From the NCBI GenBank assembly GCA_002840975.1, contig PHDN01000012.1:32373-96372 (forward strand): a stretch of DNA of 64,000 nt, written 5' to 3'. This document shows, in pieces, positions 25,457 to 35,316 of the stretch. Origin of the DNA: Bacteroidetes bacterium HGW-Bacteroidetes-16. Its GTDB lineage: Bacteria; Bacteroidota; Bacteroidia; Bacteroidales; F082. A model generated the notes under the pieces. It saw only the letters and a program-made list of their open reading frames with translations, did no database searches and was not told where the DNA came from. The stretch's first letter is position 1. Every line of letters starts with the position of its first letter. The translations under genes and the position numbers were made by a program.

Positions 25457-27337
25457 TTATTCCACCATCATCTTGCGGGTCACTTTATTCTGCCCGGCAG
25501 TCACTGTATAAAAATAAACTCCGGTCGTAAGTTGACTTCCGTCGATCTTAAGTGTGTGATTACCGGTGGACTTTAAACCGTAATCATTGGCAACTATCTT
25601 CTGGCCTGTCAGGGTATAAACCTCAAGACTTACATTTGAAGTCTTGTTCAGGGAGACCTCAACATAAGTAACTCCGTTAAAAGGATTGGGAAAGTTTTGA
25701 GATATTTCACATTGACTAATTCCCTCTTCACTTTCTCCAACCGCGATAAACGGGCCAACAGGTAAATATACGATGGTATTCAAAAGCGGATCGTGGGCAG
25801 GTGGGGTGGGTTGTATGCTGGTTCCAGGCATATTATCTGATTGATAAATCAATGCTATTTTTTGGTTCACAATATTCTGAGAAACAGTCGGGTAAACGCA
25901 TTCGCTGAAGATATGAAACACATCACCGGTATAATCGATAAATTGACTCCAATTGCCATCATCTTCAGAAAACCGGCCCCAAATATGGCGGAAATTAAAT
26001 TCGGAATTATCATATCCAACGCTTACTGCCGAATAATTTATATTTATTATTTTTTTTCCATTATTGTCCCCGTAAACCACCAATTGTGGCATACTGGTAA
26101 GGGAAGCTCCGTAATAAACCACGCCAACAATGGTGTCGTTGCCATGAGGTTGAGTATAAGCTGCCAGGTTACCATTTAGATAGAGATAATGTTCTGACCA
26201 GTCCTCTGGCAGAATGTCGGCAGTGATCTTGGCTGTATCCAGCGCATCCATTCCTTCTTTCCAGTACACGAGCCCATCAGAGTAAGGATAATAATTCCAT
26301 CCTGCGGCAGGATCTTCATCTATATGTATCTGACGTCCAAAGGCCACGTGCACCAAACCATCATCATCAATGGCAACCGCATTGTAACCATCGCCACCGC
26401 CGCACTTGGGAAGGTTTCCTTCTTCGCCGGTAAAAAATGGAAGGGGACTTTCGTAGAATAGCAATCTTTCCCAATTATCTCCTCCATCATCCGACTTCAT
26501 GACTACGCCATCAGTAATTCCGCTAAAATAAACAAATGCGATGGTGTTTCCTTGAGGCGCAGCCCATGCATAACTGTCGGCATCAATACCGGAAAAATAA
26601 TCGGCAGATACTCCTTCAAGGATCACGTTCTGAGGATCCCAGGTCAATCCGCCATCGGAGGAACGTGAATAGGATAAGGCTCCATCCTGACCTTCATAAG
26701 GAGTGCCCCCGTTAACTGTACTTTTAATGTTGGCAATCAAATGAATAATGTCGTGGTTTTCACCAGAGGTGATCATTCTTGGCCAGGCGATTCCTTCATG
26801 ACCCGTGGGGCCAACGAAATTAAAATAATTCCAGTCGCCTTCACCTTTGTTTTCCCTCCAGCTAAACACCAAACCCGCATCCGTAAAAGTATGCGAACAA
26901 ATGATTTCCCCATTAACTCCATACGGAGCATAGCTGGGCCAACCTGTACGCACGTCTTCAACACGTTCGGTTGGCCAGGGACCCCAGGAAGTTCCATCAT
27001 AATAATTATAACCAGAACCTCTGTCGGCATAGGCTGTGGCATTCATTCCGCGTGTCCAGGTTGCACCCATGGTACCGTCATCAAACACCCAAAAACGCTG
27101 GGCCATAGAGGAGTTGGATTGCAAATCGTACCAGGTTTCGCCTATGACCACATCGGCAGCTCTGTTGCTCGCCGCGGTAGGATTTATTTCGGTGGTGAAC
27201 ACAATGGGATCGTTATTTCCCACCACGGCCTTTTCGGTAATTTTACTTAAACGGGGTTGTGGCTTTAACTGATTCACTTGTGCATGAACCGCCAAAGCAA
27301 ACCCGATAGATAAGGATAAGGATAAAATTTTCTTCAT
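25457..27337 (-). CDS. T9SS cargo protein with Asp-box (sialidase-like) repeats, copy 2
   Basis: The 626-residue protein aligns along its whole length with the downstream copy: signal peptide ending at AVHA, shared stretch SKITEKAVV, shared WYDLQSNSSMAQRFW, Asp-boxes SSDGGLTW and SDDGGDNW, CGGGDGYNA, and a type A T9SS C-terminal domain (QNFPNPFNGVTYVEV, ending KVTRKMMVE). It is surely a tandem duplicate. Each copy seems to be its own transcription unit, as a strong terminator separates them. Localisation is inferred to be secreted or surface-bound; substrate is unknown. Confidence 0.82.
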   Translation of the reverse strand: MKKILSLSLSIGFALAVHAQVNQLKPQPRLSKITEKAVVGNNDPIVFTTEINPTAASNRAADVVIGETWYDLQSNSSMAQRFWVFDDGTMGATWTRGMNATAYADRGSGYNYYDGTSWGPWPTERVEDVRTGWPSYAPYGVNGEIICSHTFTDAGLVFSWRENKGEGDWNYFNFVGPTGHEGIAWPRMITSGENHDIIHLIANIKSTVNGGTPYEGQDGALSYSRSSDGGLTWDPQNVILEGVSADYFSGIDADSYAWAAPQGNTIAFVYFSGITDGVVMKSDDGGDNWERLLFYESPLPFFTGEEGNLPKCGGGDGYNAVAIDDDGLVHVAFGRQIHIDEDPAAGWNYYPYSDGLVYWKEGMDALDTAKITADILPEDWSEHYLYLNGNLAAYTQPHGNDTIVGVVYYGASLTSMPQLVVYGDNNGKKIININYSAVSVGYDNSEFNFRHIWGRFSEDDGNWSQFIDYTGDVFHIFSECVYPTVSQNIVNQKIALIYQSDNMPGTSIQPTPPAHDPLLNTIVYLPVGPFIAVGESEEGISQCEISQNFPNPFNGVTYVEVSLNKTSNVSLEVYTLTGQKIVANDYGLKSTGNHTLKIDGSQLTTGVYFYTVTAGQNKVTRKMMVE

Positions 27338-27598
27338 GGTTTCATTTTTAATGAGTGAAAAATAATGGCAATAAAAGTAACCAATTTTATTTCCGACTAT
27401 TTAAATAGCAGCATTTTATTATAAATTCTTCATCATCTTCATAAAACATCCTTTGATTTGGTTTAAATCACCAGGCAATTTTTTCATTTTTCAGTAAATT
27501 ACTCCTCCAATGTCAAGACAATATGAGGACTTATTGACCGTTTCATAGGTTGAATGCCTGATAAAGTGACATTAGAAAAATTTGTTACGGAATCAACT

Positions 27599-27606
27599 TA
27601 TATTTG
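27599..27606 (+). promoter_or_regulatory. Promoter -7 box for the LptF/G-type permease
   Basis: TATATTTG lies 26 nt before the ATG at 27633. A TTTG lies 14 nt upstream of it, closer than the usual spacing of about 19. Confidence 0.5.
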
Positions 27607-27632
27607 CACTGCAATAAACCATTAAAACTCGA

Positions 27633-29081
27633 ATGAAAAAACTGTATTCCTACATGCTCAAGCAATATCTGGGGCCATTCGTGTTTACATTTTTTGTCGC
27701 GCTCTTTATTTTGCTGCTGCAGTTTTTATGGAAGTACATCGATGATTTGGTGGGTAAAGGATTAGAATGGTATATCATTGCCAAACTCATGGTTTATGCC
27801 TCCTCCACCTTCGTTCCGTTGGCATTGCCCTTAGCCATATTGCTTTCTTCGCTGATGACCTTTGGTAACCTGGGCGAGCAATATGAGCTGGTAGCCATGA
27901 AGGCAGCGGGCATTTCGCTTCGCAAGGCCATGAAACCATTGGTTATCTTGTCGTTGTTCCTGAGTATTGCCGCTTTTCTGTTTTCCAATTATGTATTGCC
28001 TGTGGCGAACCTTAAATTTGGCTCACTCCTGTACGATGTCCGTCAGCAAAAGTTGGCCTTTAATCTAACAGAAGGTATTTATTATCAGGGTATTGATAAT
28101 TACGTTATCAGAGCTGGGAGGAAAGACAAGGACAACAAGACTATCTATGACATCACCATTTACGACCATACCGATCGCATGGGGAATACCATTGTTACCA
28201 CCGCTGACAAAGGTTTTATGGAGATGTCGGCTGACAAAAAACGCATTATCTTTACTTTATTCGACGGGATCCGGTATGCCGACATCACCAACGTGGCCAA
28301 CTATCGCAAAACCAGACCGTTCGAATCTACAAAATTCGACAAACAAATTCTTACCTTCGACCTGACGGAGTTTAAACTGAACCGAACCAATGAGGAATTG
28401 TTCAAATCGCACTACTCCATGCTGAACATTCAACAGCTCAATGTCGCCATCGATTCGCTTAACACCAAGCGAAATGAGGCTTTGGAACGATATAAAGTGA
28501 ATTTCTTAAAAAGATACCCGACCATTCAGGTTCGGGATACTTCCATTACCAATCAATCTCCCGCTGTCATCGCCAAGACCGACAAAGGTTCTGACACCTT
28601 AAACTTGTCGCTTCTTTCCAGTTACACGCTCGAAGACCAGGATGTAATTTTAGAAAGTGCATTAAAAGGAGCCAGGGCAGCCAAAGACAACATCATCAAC
28701 TACAGCAAAGAAATTGAGTCGCGCGAATCGAACATGATAAAACATGAGGTTGTCTGGCATCAAAAATTCAAATTAAGCCTTGCCTGCTTTATCTTCTTCT
28801 TCATCGGCGCACCGTTAGGAGCGATTATCCGAAAAGGGGGACTTGGACTTCCTGTGGTAGTTTCCGTATTGTTCTTCGTACTTTACCACATCATTTCAAT
28901 TACCGGCGAAAAAGCAGTAAAAACAGGCGACTGGAATGTTAATTTCGGCATTTGGCTTTCCACACTGGTTATTTTACCCCTGGGATTATTTTTAACTTAC
29001 AAAGCCACCACCGATGCCCAATTGATGGACACCGAAAGCTGGCAGAAGTTCTTCAAAAAGCTACATTTCAAAAAGAAATAA
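27633..29081 (+). CDS. LptF/LptG-family permease
   Basis: The 482-residue protein begins with the YjgP/YjgQ hallmark: a first helix after LYSYMLKQYLGPFVFTFF, then helices containing VPLALPLAILLSSLMTFGNL and ELVAMKAAGISLRKAM, a large periplasmic jellyroll (about 130-350), and three closing helices (FIFFFIGAPLGAIIRKGGLG). LptF/LptG form the membrane part of the ABC transporter that extracts lipopolysaccharide. Bacteroidota usually code two such proteins; which of the two this is cannot be said. Downstream glycosyltransferases fit an LPS role. Confidence 0.88.
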   Translation: MKKLYSYMLKQYLGPFVFTFFVALFILLLQFLWKYIDDLVGKGLEWYIIAKLMVYASSTFVPLALPLAILLSSLMTFGNLGEQYELVAMKAAGISLRKAMKPLVILSLFLSIAAFLFSNYVLPVANLKFGSLLYDVRQQKLAFNLTEGIYYQGIDNYVIRAGRKDKDNKTIYDITIYDHTDRMGNTIVTTADKGFMEMSADKKRIIFTLFDGIRYADITNVANYRKTRPFESTKFDKQILTFDLTEFKLNRTNEELFKSHYSMLNIQQLNVAIDSLNTKRNEALERYKVNFLKRYPTIQVRDTSITNQSPAVIAKTDKGSDTLNLSLLSSYTLEDQDVILESALKGARAAKDNIINYSKEIESRESNMIKHEVVWHQKFKLSLACFIFFFIGAPLGAIIRKGGLGLPVVVSVLFFVLYHIISITGEKAVKTGDWNVNFGIWLSTLVILPLGLFLTYKATTDAQLMDTESWQKFFKKLHFKKK

Positions 29082-29086
29082 GGGGC

Positions 29087-30313
29087 ATGCAGGAGGATTC
29101 AACATCATCAACCAACAGGCTAAACATCCTGTTTATTTGCAATAAATCGCCCTGGCCGGCACATGAAGGTGGCCCCATTGCCATGAACAACCTCATCGAG
29201 GGCCTGGCTGACGCCGGGCATCTGGTAAAGGTACTCGCCATCAACACGAATAAATATGCCGTTGACCCCAAAGAGATTCCTTATGAGTACCACGAAAAAA
29301 CCCACATCGAGCTTGTATATATTGATCTTTCCATCAAACCCGTGTCGGCATTTTTAAACCTGTTTACAAAAAAATCTTATCATGTGGAGCGATTCATTTC
29401 CAAGGACTTCGATCGCAAATTAAGGGAAGTGCTAATGCGTGATTGTTACGATATCGTGCAGGTGGAAACTTTGTACATGTCACCATACCTGGACACCATC
29501 AGGGAATTGTCGCAGGCTAAAATCGTTTTACGTGCCCACAATATTGAACACCGGATTTGGAAACGGGTGGCTTCCATTACAAAAAACCGGCTTAAAAAGT
29601 TGTATTTAAAACACCTCAGTTCCATGTTGGAGCGATACGAAAAAGTGATGATCAAAGAGTACGATGGCGTGGTGCCCATTTCATCCTTTGATGCTCCTTT
29701 TTTTCAAAAACATACAAACCACCCGGTGATGGCCCTGCCAACCGGAATCGACCCCAACCGGATTCCTGAAATCAGAGCCGGCGAAACGGAACATGCTTTG
29801 TTCCACATCGGAGCCATGAACTGGATGCCCAACGAAGAAGGAATTAAATGGTTTATTGATCAGGTTTGGCCCGAAGTTCATGCTGAACTTCCTGATCTGA
29901 AGCTCTATCTGGCGGGGCGGGAAATGCCATCGTGGCTAAGTGATTTAAAATCTGACCAAATTGAGGTGGTTGGAGAAGTGCCCGATGCCTACGGTTTCAT
30001 ACAATCCAAATCGATCCTAATCGCCCCTCTTTTTTCGGGTAGTGGCATCCGGATCAAGATTATAGAGAGCATGGCCATGGGCAAAGCGGTAATTTCGACC
30101 ACTATTGGTGCCGAAGGAATTAATTACACAAACGGTGTAAACATATTGATTGCCGATGATGCCGACGAATTTATTTTGGCCATTAAAACGCTTTATCAAA
30201 ATCCTGAAAAAGCAAAAGTCATGGGCAAAGAAGCGCAAAAACTGATCTTCCGCGACCACAACACCCCTAAAATTATTCAACAATTGGTGGGCTTCTATCG
30301 CGATATTTTATGA
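29087..30313 (+). CDS. GT4-family glycosyltransferase
   Basis: From the ATG at 29087, 5 nt after the permease stop, the protein has 408 residues; a longer frame overlapping the permease gene is rejected. The N-domain begins LNILFICNKSPWPAHEGGPIAMN; the C-domain has the GT4 sugar-nucleotide region FSGSGIRIKIIESMAMGKAVISTTIGAEGI, including the EX7E-type motif (E-S-M-A-M-G-K-x-V). GT4 enzymes transfer sugars with retention; the sugar and acceptor are unknown. Placement behind an LPS permease suggests a role in surface glycan synthesis. Confidence 0.85.
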   Translation: MQEDSTSSTNRLNILFICNKSPWPAHEGGPIAMNNLIEGLADAGHLVKVLAINTNKYAVDPKEIPYEYHEKTHIELVYIDLSIKPVSAFLNLFTKKSYHVERFISKDFDRKLREVLMRDCYDIVQVETLYMSPYLDTIRELSQAKIVLRAHNIEHRIWKRVASITKNRLKKLYLKHLSSMLERYEKVMIKEYDGVVPISSFDAPFFQKHTNHPVMALPTGIDPNRIPEIRAGETEHALFHIGAMNWMPNEEGIKWFIDQVWPEVHAELPDLKLYLAGREMPSWLSDLKSDQIEVVGEVPDAYGFIQSKSILIAPLFSGSGIRIKIIESMAMGKAVISTTIGAEGINYTNGVNILIADDADEFILAIKTLYQNPEKAKVMGKEAQKLIFRDHNTPKIIQQLVGFYRDIL

Positions 30314-30364
30314 CTTTTGCCAAGAACCAATGCAGTAGTCGACAAATCACCTCTATTGCAATAA

Positions 30365-31558
30365 ATGATTAAACCGATTATGCGCATTTTTATTCTGCTC
30401 TCAAGAATTCCATATCCCCTTGAAAAAGGAGATAAACTAAGGGCTTTCCATCAGATAAAAGAATTGTCGAGGAACAATGAGATCATCCTGTGCGCGTTAA
30501 ATCCGGTTTCTCATATAGACAAGCAGAAAGCCTTCAGCAGCTTACAACCCTATTGCCGATCGATTAATTTTCTGGACCTGCCGCTATATGGGAGACTGGT
30601 CAACGTGGTTCGGGCATTTTTCTCTTCACTCCCTTTGCAGTCGGGCTATTTCTACAATTACCGGGCTGCGGGCGAAATACGTCGTTTGATAAAAGAATAT
30701 AAACCCGATCATATTTATTGTCAACTGATCAGAACTGCTGAATATGTAAAAAACATTCCCGTCAGGAAAACCATCGATTATCAGGATGTTTTTTCTTATG
30801 GGATGAAACGCCGCATCGCCAAATCAAACTTCTTTTTCCGTCCCTTTATCAAATTGGAATTCAACCGGCTATCGAATTACGAAGCCCACGTTTTCGATCT
30901 TTTCGACCACCATACCATTATCTCCGTTCCCGACCGTGATTTGATACCACACGTGGACAGGCACCGCATAAAGGTCGTCCTCAATGGGGTGGATCATGAA
31001 TTTTTTAAACCACGGCAAACCAGAAAAAAAACAGATGTGGTGTTCACGGGCAACATGGCTTATCCGCCCAACGTGGATGCCGCTTGTTTTTTAGCGAAAG
31101 AAATTATGCCCCTCGTTTGGAAATCCAATCCTGAGGTTACCTTGCTGCTGGCCGGGGCAAGCCCTGATCATCGGGTAACGGCTTTAAAATCAGATAGAGT
31201 AAAGGTCAGCGGCTGGATGGACGATATCAGGGAAGCTTATGCCACTTCGCGCGTATTTATTGCCCCCATGCGTCTGGGAACAGGGTTGCAAAACAAACTC
31301 CTGGAAGCCATGGCGATGAAGCTCCCAACCATCACCACCGCTCTGGCAAACAATGCCTTAAACGCGGTAGAGAACGTGGAGATTCTGATTGGTGAAGACG
31401 CGCCTGCGCTGGCGGTACACATCCTTAATTTGCTCAACGATCATGATCTCTGCAAACTCATCGCCGAAAACGGCCATCAGTTTGTGTTGCACAATTACAA
31501 TTGGAGGGAAGCAACCCGTCAACTGGAAGAATTAATTCATTCTGACCCAACTTTATAA
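30365..31558 (+). CDS. GT4-family glycosyltransferase (EpsH1-associated type)
   Basis: The 397-residue protein resembles the sugar transferases found with exosortase/EPS systems (TIGR03087-like): RIFILLSRIPYPLEKGDKLRAF at the start, DYQDVFSYGMKRRI in the middle, and the GT4 C-domain PMRLGTGLQNKLLEAMAMKLPTITT. It may begin at MIKPIMRIF (ATG 30365) or MRIF five codons on. It follows another GT4 gene by 51 nt on the same strand, and the two C-domains show the same motif order. Acceptor unknown. Confidence 0.83.
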   Translation: MIKPIMRIFILLSRIPYPLEKGDKLRAFHQIKELSRNNEIILCALNPVSHIDKQKAFSSLQPYCRSINFLDLPLYGRLVNVVRAFFSSLPLQSGYFYNYRAAGEIRRLIKEYKPDHIYCQLIRTAEYVKNIPVRKTIDYQDVFSYGMKRRIAKSNFFFRPFIKLEFNRLSNYEAHVFDLFDHHTIISVPDRDLIPHVDRHRIKVVLNGVDHEFFKPRQTRKKTDVVFTGNMAYPPNVDAACFLAKEIMPLVWKSNPEVTLLLAGASPDHRVTALKSDRVKVSGWMDDIREAYATSRVFIAPMRLGTGLQNKLLEAMAMKLPTITTALANNALNAVENVEILIGEDAPALAVHILNLLNDHDLCKLIAENGHQFVLHNYNWREATRQLEELIHSDPTL

Positions 31559-31569
31559 ATTTCCAAACG

Positions 31570-32154
31570 ATGCTAAAAGAACTTGTGCTGAAAAACCGAA
31601 GTTACAGGAAGTTTCATTTTGACAAAAAAGTGGAGATAGACGAACTGAAGCAGCTGGTGGACTTGGCCCGCCTGACGCCTTCTTCCAAAAACAGGCAGCC
31701 GCTCAAGTATATTCTGGTAACCGATCCCGAGGACAGCCACTTTGTTTTTAAACACCTTAAATGGGCTTGGTTTTTAAAGAATTGGAATGGACCATCGCTG
31801 CAGGAACAACCACCTGCCTATATCATTCTGGCCCTAGATAAAGACATCAATGAACAGGCCGATATTGATGCCGGAATTGTGAGTCAAACCATCCTACTGG
31901 GTGCAACCGAAATGAATATGGGGGGTTGTATCATCCGTACGGTGAACCGGTACGAACTCAGGAAATATTTTCAACTTCCTGATTCGTATGAGATTATCCT
32001 GGTAATTGCCATTGGATTTCCAAACCAGCAGGTCAGGCTAAGCGAAGTAAAGCCAGATGGCGATACCCAATATTATGAAGAGCCCGGCGGAGTGCATGTG
32101 GTACCAAAACGATCGCTGGATGATTTGATTATTCTACCCAAAAGCAAGCGTTGA
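31570..32154 (+). CDS. Nitroreductase-family protein
   Basis: The 194-residue protein carries nitroreductase features: an N-terminal NRSYRKF (flavin phosphate contact, like RRSIRKF), PSSKNRQP, and a C-terminal AIGFPNQQVRLSEVK. It would bind FMN and use NAD(P)H as electron donor; small members of this family act on nitro compounds, quinones or flavins. It follows the glycosyltransferase gene by 11 nt on the same strand, probably the operon's last gene. The true substrate is unknown. Confidence 0.85.
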   Translation: MLKELVLKNRSYRKFHFDKKVEIDELKQLVDLARLTPSSKNRQPLKYILVTDPEDSHFVFKHLKWAWFLKNWNGPSLQEQPPAYIILALDKDINEQADIDAGIVSQTILLGATEMNMGGCIIRTVNRYELRKYFQLPDSYEIILVIAIGFPNQQVRLSEVKPDGDTQYYEEPGGVHVVPKRSLDDLIILPKSKR

Positions 32155-32189
32155 TGAGATTTTTGTCTGGATGGTTCTTAGGAAATGCT

Positions 32190-32197
32190 TAATTTTG
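32190..32197 (+). promoter_or_regulatory. Promoter -7 box for hisS
   Basis: TAATTTTG lies 26 nt before the hisS ATG; a TTG lies upstream at 32163 with a longer than usual gap of 24 nt. Confidence 0.5.
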
Positions 32198-32223
32198 CCA
32201 CACTTTTTAAGGATTAACTCTGC

Positions 32224-33594
32224 ATGGCACAAATAATCGGTATTCCGAAAGGAACCAGGGATTTTAATCCCGATCAAATGATCAAGAGGAATTTTCTCTT
32301 CGACACCATCAAAACGGTTTTTCAACAATATGGATACCTGCCCATCGAAACACCGGCGATGGAAAACCTCAGCACCCTGATGGGAAAATATGGTGAAGAA
32401 GGTGACAAACTTTTGTTTAAGGTACTCAATTCAGGGAATTACCTTTCCAGGGTGAAACCTGAAATGATCCAGGAAGAATCGTTGGGTAAAATCACCACTC
32501 AAATTTCGGAAAAAGGGTTGCGGTACGACCTGACTGTCCCTTTCGCACGCTTCGTGGTGCAACACCGCAACGACCTCTCTTTTCCATTTAAAAGGTATCA
32601 GATTCAGCCCGTTTGGCGTGCCGACAAACCTCAGAAAGGAAGGTACCGGGAGTTTTTTCAATGTGATGTCGACGTCATAGGAAGCCATTCTCTTCTAAAC
32701 GAAGTGGAACTGGTAAGGATGATAGATGACGTTTTTAAACAACTGAATATCGAAATTGTCATCAAACTCAACAACAGAAAAATCCTGAGTGGCATTGCAC
32801 AAACCATCGACAAACCTGAGATGATTACCGACCTGACCACCGCCATCGACAAACTGGATAAAATTGGTCTGGAAAAGGTTTATGAAGAGCTCTTGCAAAA
32901 AGGATTTTCCAAAGAGAATATCGATTACCTTGCTCCGATTATTCAACTACAAGGGGATAACGGACAAAAGCTGGAAGCCCTGCAAGGACTGATCGGACAT
33001 ACTACTGAAGGCAGTTTGGGTGTAACCGAGCTGAAAACGGTGTTTCAACACCTGTCCACGCTCAACATCAAAGCCAAAATCGAACTGGACCAGTCATTGG
33101 CCAGGGGCTTAAATTATTATACAGGCGCCATTATTGAAGTCAAAGCGCTAAATGTTCTAATCGGAAGCATCTGTGGCGGAGGTCGTTACGATGACCTGAC
33201 CAGTATTTTCGGACTTGACGGCATGTCGGGGGTTGGCGTTTCATTTGGTGCCGACCGCATTTATGATGTGATGGAAGAACTTGAACTTTTCCCTGAAAAT
33301 GTGCACCACACCACACAAGTATTATTGGTGAATTTTGGTGAAGAGGAAGTCGGACACAGCTTGTTGTTGCTCGAAAAAATTCAGCAATCCGGCATAAGGG
33401 CCGAATTGTATCCCGACAGCGATAAGTTGAAGAAACAAATGAAGTATGCCGACCAAAAAGGGATTCCTTTGGTTCTGTTGGTTGGGGAGGAAGAAATAAA
33501 ATCAGGAAGTTACAACCTGAAGCACATGAAAACCGGTTTGCAGGAAAATATAACCATCGAACAACTCATCAAAATGATCAACATCAGCCTTTAG
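32224..33594 (+). CDS. hisS: Histidyl-tRNA synthetase
   Basis: The 456-residue class II synthetase shows [11 protein letters not shown] at the start, motif 2 [16 protein letters not shown], and the histidine-binding [12 protein letters not shown] with CGGGRYDDL and GVSFGADRI. The C-terminal anticodon-binding domain (about 365-456) has [19 protein letters not shown]. Length matches Bacteroidota HisS. It charges tRNA-His. It stands just upstream of a histidine ammonia-lyase gene, though an intergenic repeat separates them. Confidence 0.96.
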   Translation: MAQIIGIPKGTRDFNPDQMIKRNFLFDTIKTVFQQYGYLPIETPAMENLSTLMGKYGEEGDKLLFKVLNSGNYLSRVKPEMIQEESLGKITTQISEKGLRYDLTVPFARFVVQHRNDLSFPFKRYQIQPVWRADKPQKGRYREFFQCDVDVIGSHSLLNEVELVRMIDDVFKQLNIEIVIKLNNRKILSGIAQTIDKPEMITDLTTAIDKLDKIGLEKVYEELLQKGFSKENIDYLAPIIQLQGDNGQKLEALQGLIGHTTEGSLGVTELKTVFQHLSTLNIKAKIELDQSLARGLNYYTGAIIEVKALNVLIGSICGGGRYDDLTSIFGLDGMSGVGVSFGADRIYDVMEELELFPENVHHTTQVLLVNFGEEEVGHSLLLLEKIQQSGIRAELYPDSDKLKKQMKYADQKGIPLVLLVGEEEIKSGSYNLKHMKTGLQENITIEQLIKMINISL

Positions 33595-33668
33595 TAATTA
33601 TGGCGCTGCCACGAAGTTATTCGTTAATTCAGGTGGCGCAAAGACAGAAGTATGCTGATAGCGGGAAG

Positions 33669-33745
33669 CCAGACCCCGATAACCATCGGGGGAAGTTGGA
33701 AGTTGGACTTCCGTCTTCCGACTTCGGACTTCCGTCTCTCGTCTT
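33669..33745. repeat. Hairpin plus ACTTCCG-type short repeats before hutH
   Basis: CCCCGAT (33674-33680) and ATCGGGG (33685-33691) form a hairpin. It is followed by a GGAAGTT repeat and two copies of GGACTTCCGTCT (33705-33716 and 33726-33737, 21 nt apart) with GACTTCGG between them. I recall similar ACTTCCG-rich intergenic repeats in other Bacteroidota genomes. It lies between hisS and hutH. Confidence 0.65.
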
Positions 33746-33792
33746 CAAACCAAATTTTTTACCCATATAATAACAGTAAAATTTCAATAATA

Positions 33793-35316
33793 ATGAATCA
33801 AAAGGTACATCATATCCACCACGCCAAATTAACCTTTAAAGCTATTTTTGAACTGATTAAATATGGGCATTCCATTCAGTTGTCAGAAGAAGCAATAAAA
33901 AGAATTGAAATTTGCCGCGATTACCTGGACAACAAAATGGCCACCCACGATGGTCCCATTTATGGTATAAACACGGGTTTTGGAGCGCTTTACAACCAGC
34001 GCATTTCGCGCGATGATCTGGGCAAACTTCAGGAAAACCTGATCAAATCGCATGCCTGCGGGCTGGGTGAAGAAGTACCTCAGACGGTGGTTAAGTTGAT
34101 GATCTTGTTAAAAGTACAATCATTGTCGTATGGCCATTCAGGAGTGCAGTTGTCCACCGTCCAGCGGCTGGTCGATTTTTTCAACAACAACATTATCCCG
34201 GTTGTTTATCAATTGGGATCGCTAGGTGCTTCAGGTGATCTGGCACCGTTGGCCCACATGTCGCTTCCACTGCTCGGATTGGGAGAAGTTTATGACAATG
34301 GCGAAAAAATACCCGCTTCCCGGGCATTGGCCAAACGTGGATGGGAACCTGTGAAACTTCGCTCCAAAGAGGGACTTGCCTTGTTGAATGGCACCCAGTT
34401 TATGAGCGCCTATGGCGTTTATTCTTTGTTAAAACTTTTCAGGCTTTCGGAATTGGCCGATATCATCAGTGCCATTTCGCTGGATGCCTTCGATGGCCGG
34501 ATCGAGCCTTTCATGCACGAGCTTCATGTGATCAGGCATCACAAAGGACAAATTCAAACAGCCGAGCGTATGCGCCTGTTGCTGGAAGGCAGCGAGATTA
34601 TCAGCCGCCCGAAGGAACACGTTCAGGATCCCTATTCATTCCGCTGCATTCCACAGGTACACGGCGCTTCCAAGGATAGCATCAACTACGTCTCCAGTGT
34701 TTTTTCCTCTGAAATAAACGCCGTTACCGACAACCCAACCATTTTCCCTGAGCTGGACATCATTGTTTCGGGAGGAAACTTTCACGGACAACCACTGGCG
34801 CTGGCATTGGACAACATGGCCATTGCTGCTGCCGAATGGGGCAATATCAGCGAGCGCAGGACCTACCAATTGTTGAGCGGAAAACGGGGACTTCCTCACT
34901 TTCTGGTAGCCAACCCGGGATTAAATTCCGGCTTTATGATTCCGCAATATACGGCCGCCTCCATCGTGAGCCAAAACAAACAACTCTGTACCCCGGCATC
35001 GGTCGACTCCATCGAATCGTCGCAGGGACAGGAAGACCATGTGAGCATGGGAGCCAATGCGGCCACCAAAGGATACAAAGTGGTAGAAAACCTGGAGCGA
35101 ATTCTGGCCATCGAATTGTTTAATGCGGCCCAGGCACTCGATTTCCGCCGGCCCGAAAAGACGTCGCCCATTTTAGAAGACTTTATTGGCAAATACCGCA
35201 AAAAAGTAGCCTTTATCCACGAAGACACCCTGATGCATGATGAAATGGAGAAATCCATTCAGTTCCTGCGTGAAGTTGAATATGATTTGCCGGATGCCCT
35301 GAATCCGGAAGTCTAG
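33793..35316 (+). CDS. hutH: Histidine ammonia-lyase
   Basis: From the ATG of MNQKVHHIHH the protein has 507 residues; the longer frame reads through the intergenic repeat and is rejected. The MIO cofactor triad ASG is at residues 146-148 (GSLGASGDLAPLAH), catalytic Tyr57 in IYGINTGFGAL, Ser86-His87 in KSHACG, and the C-terminal QEDHVSMG typical of histidine lyases. It removes ammonia from histidine to give urocanate. hutU, hutI and other Hut genes are not in the window. The stop codon overlaps that of the convergent thioredoxin-like gene in a shared CTAG. Confidence 0.9.
   Translation: MNQKVHHIHHAKLTFKAIFELIKYGHSIQLSEEAIKRIEICRDYLDNKMATHDGPIYGINTGFGALYNQRISRDDLGKLQENLIKSHACGLGEEVPQTVVKLMILLKVQSLSYGHSGVQLSTVQRLVDFFNNNIIPVVYQLGSLGASGDLAPLAHMSLPLLGLGEVYDNGEKIPASRALAKRGWEPVKLRSKEGLALLNGTQFMSAYGVYSLLKLFRLSELADIISAISLDAFDGRIEPFMHELHVIRHHKGQIQTAERMRLLLEGSEIISRPKEHVQDPYSFRCIPQVHGASKDSINYVSSVFSSEINAVTDNPTIFPELDIIVSGGNFHGQPLALALDNMAIAAAEWGNISERRTYQLLSGKRGLPHFLVANPGLNSGFMIPQYTAASIVSQNKQLCTPASVDSIESSQGQEDHVSMGANAATKGYKVVENLERILAIELFNAAQALDFRRPEKTSPILEDFIGKYRKKVAFIHEDTLMHDEMEKSIQFLREVEYDLPDALNPEV

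Noticed and set aside
28952..29086. Extra N-terminal 45 residues of the first GT4 enzyme
   Set aside because: They overlap the permease gene in another frame; the ATG at 29087 gives the normal GT4 start.
33674..33691. CCCCGAT/ATCGGGG hairpin as hisS terminator
   Set aside because: It lies about 80 nt after the stop, lacks a T-run and is part of a wider repeat; termination is possible but unsupported.
33652..33792. N-terminal extension of HutH
   Set aside because: It translates the intergenic repeat (RLPTSDFRL-type text) and is not protein-like.
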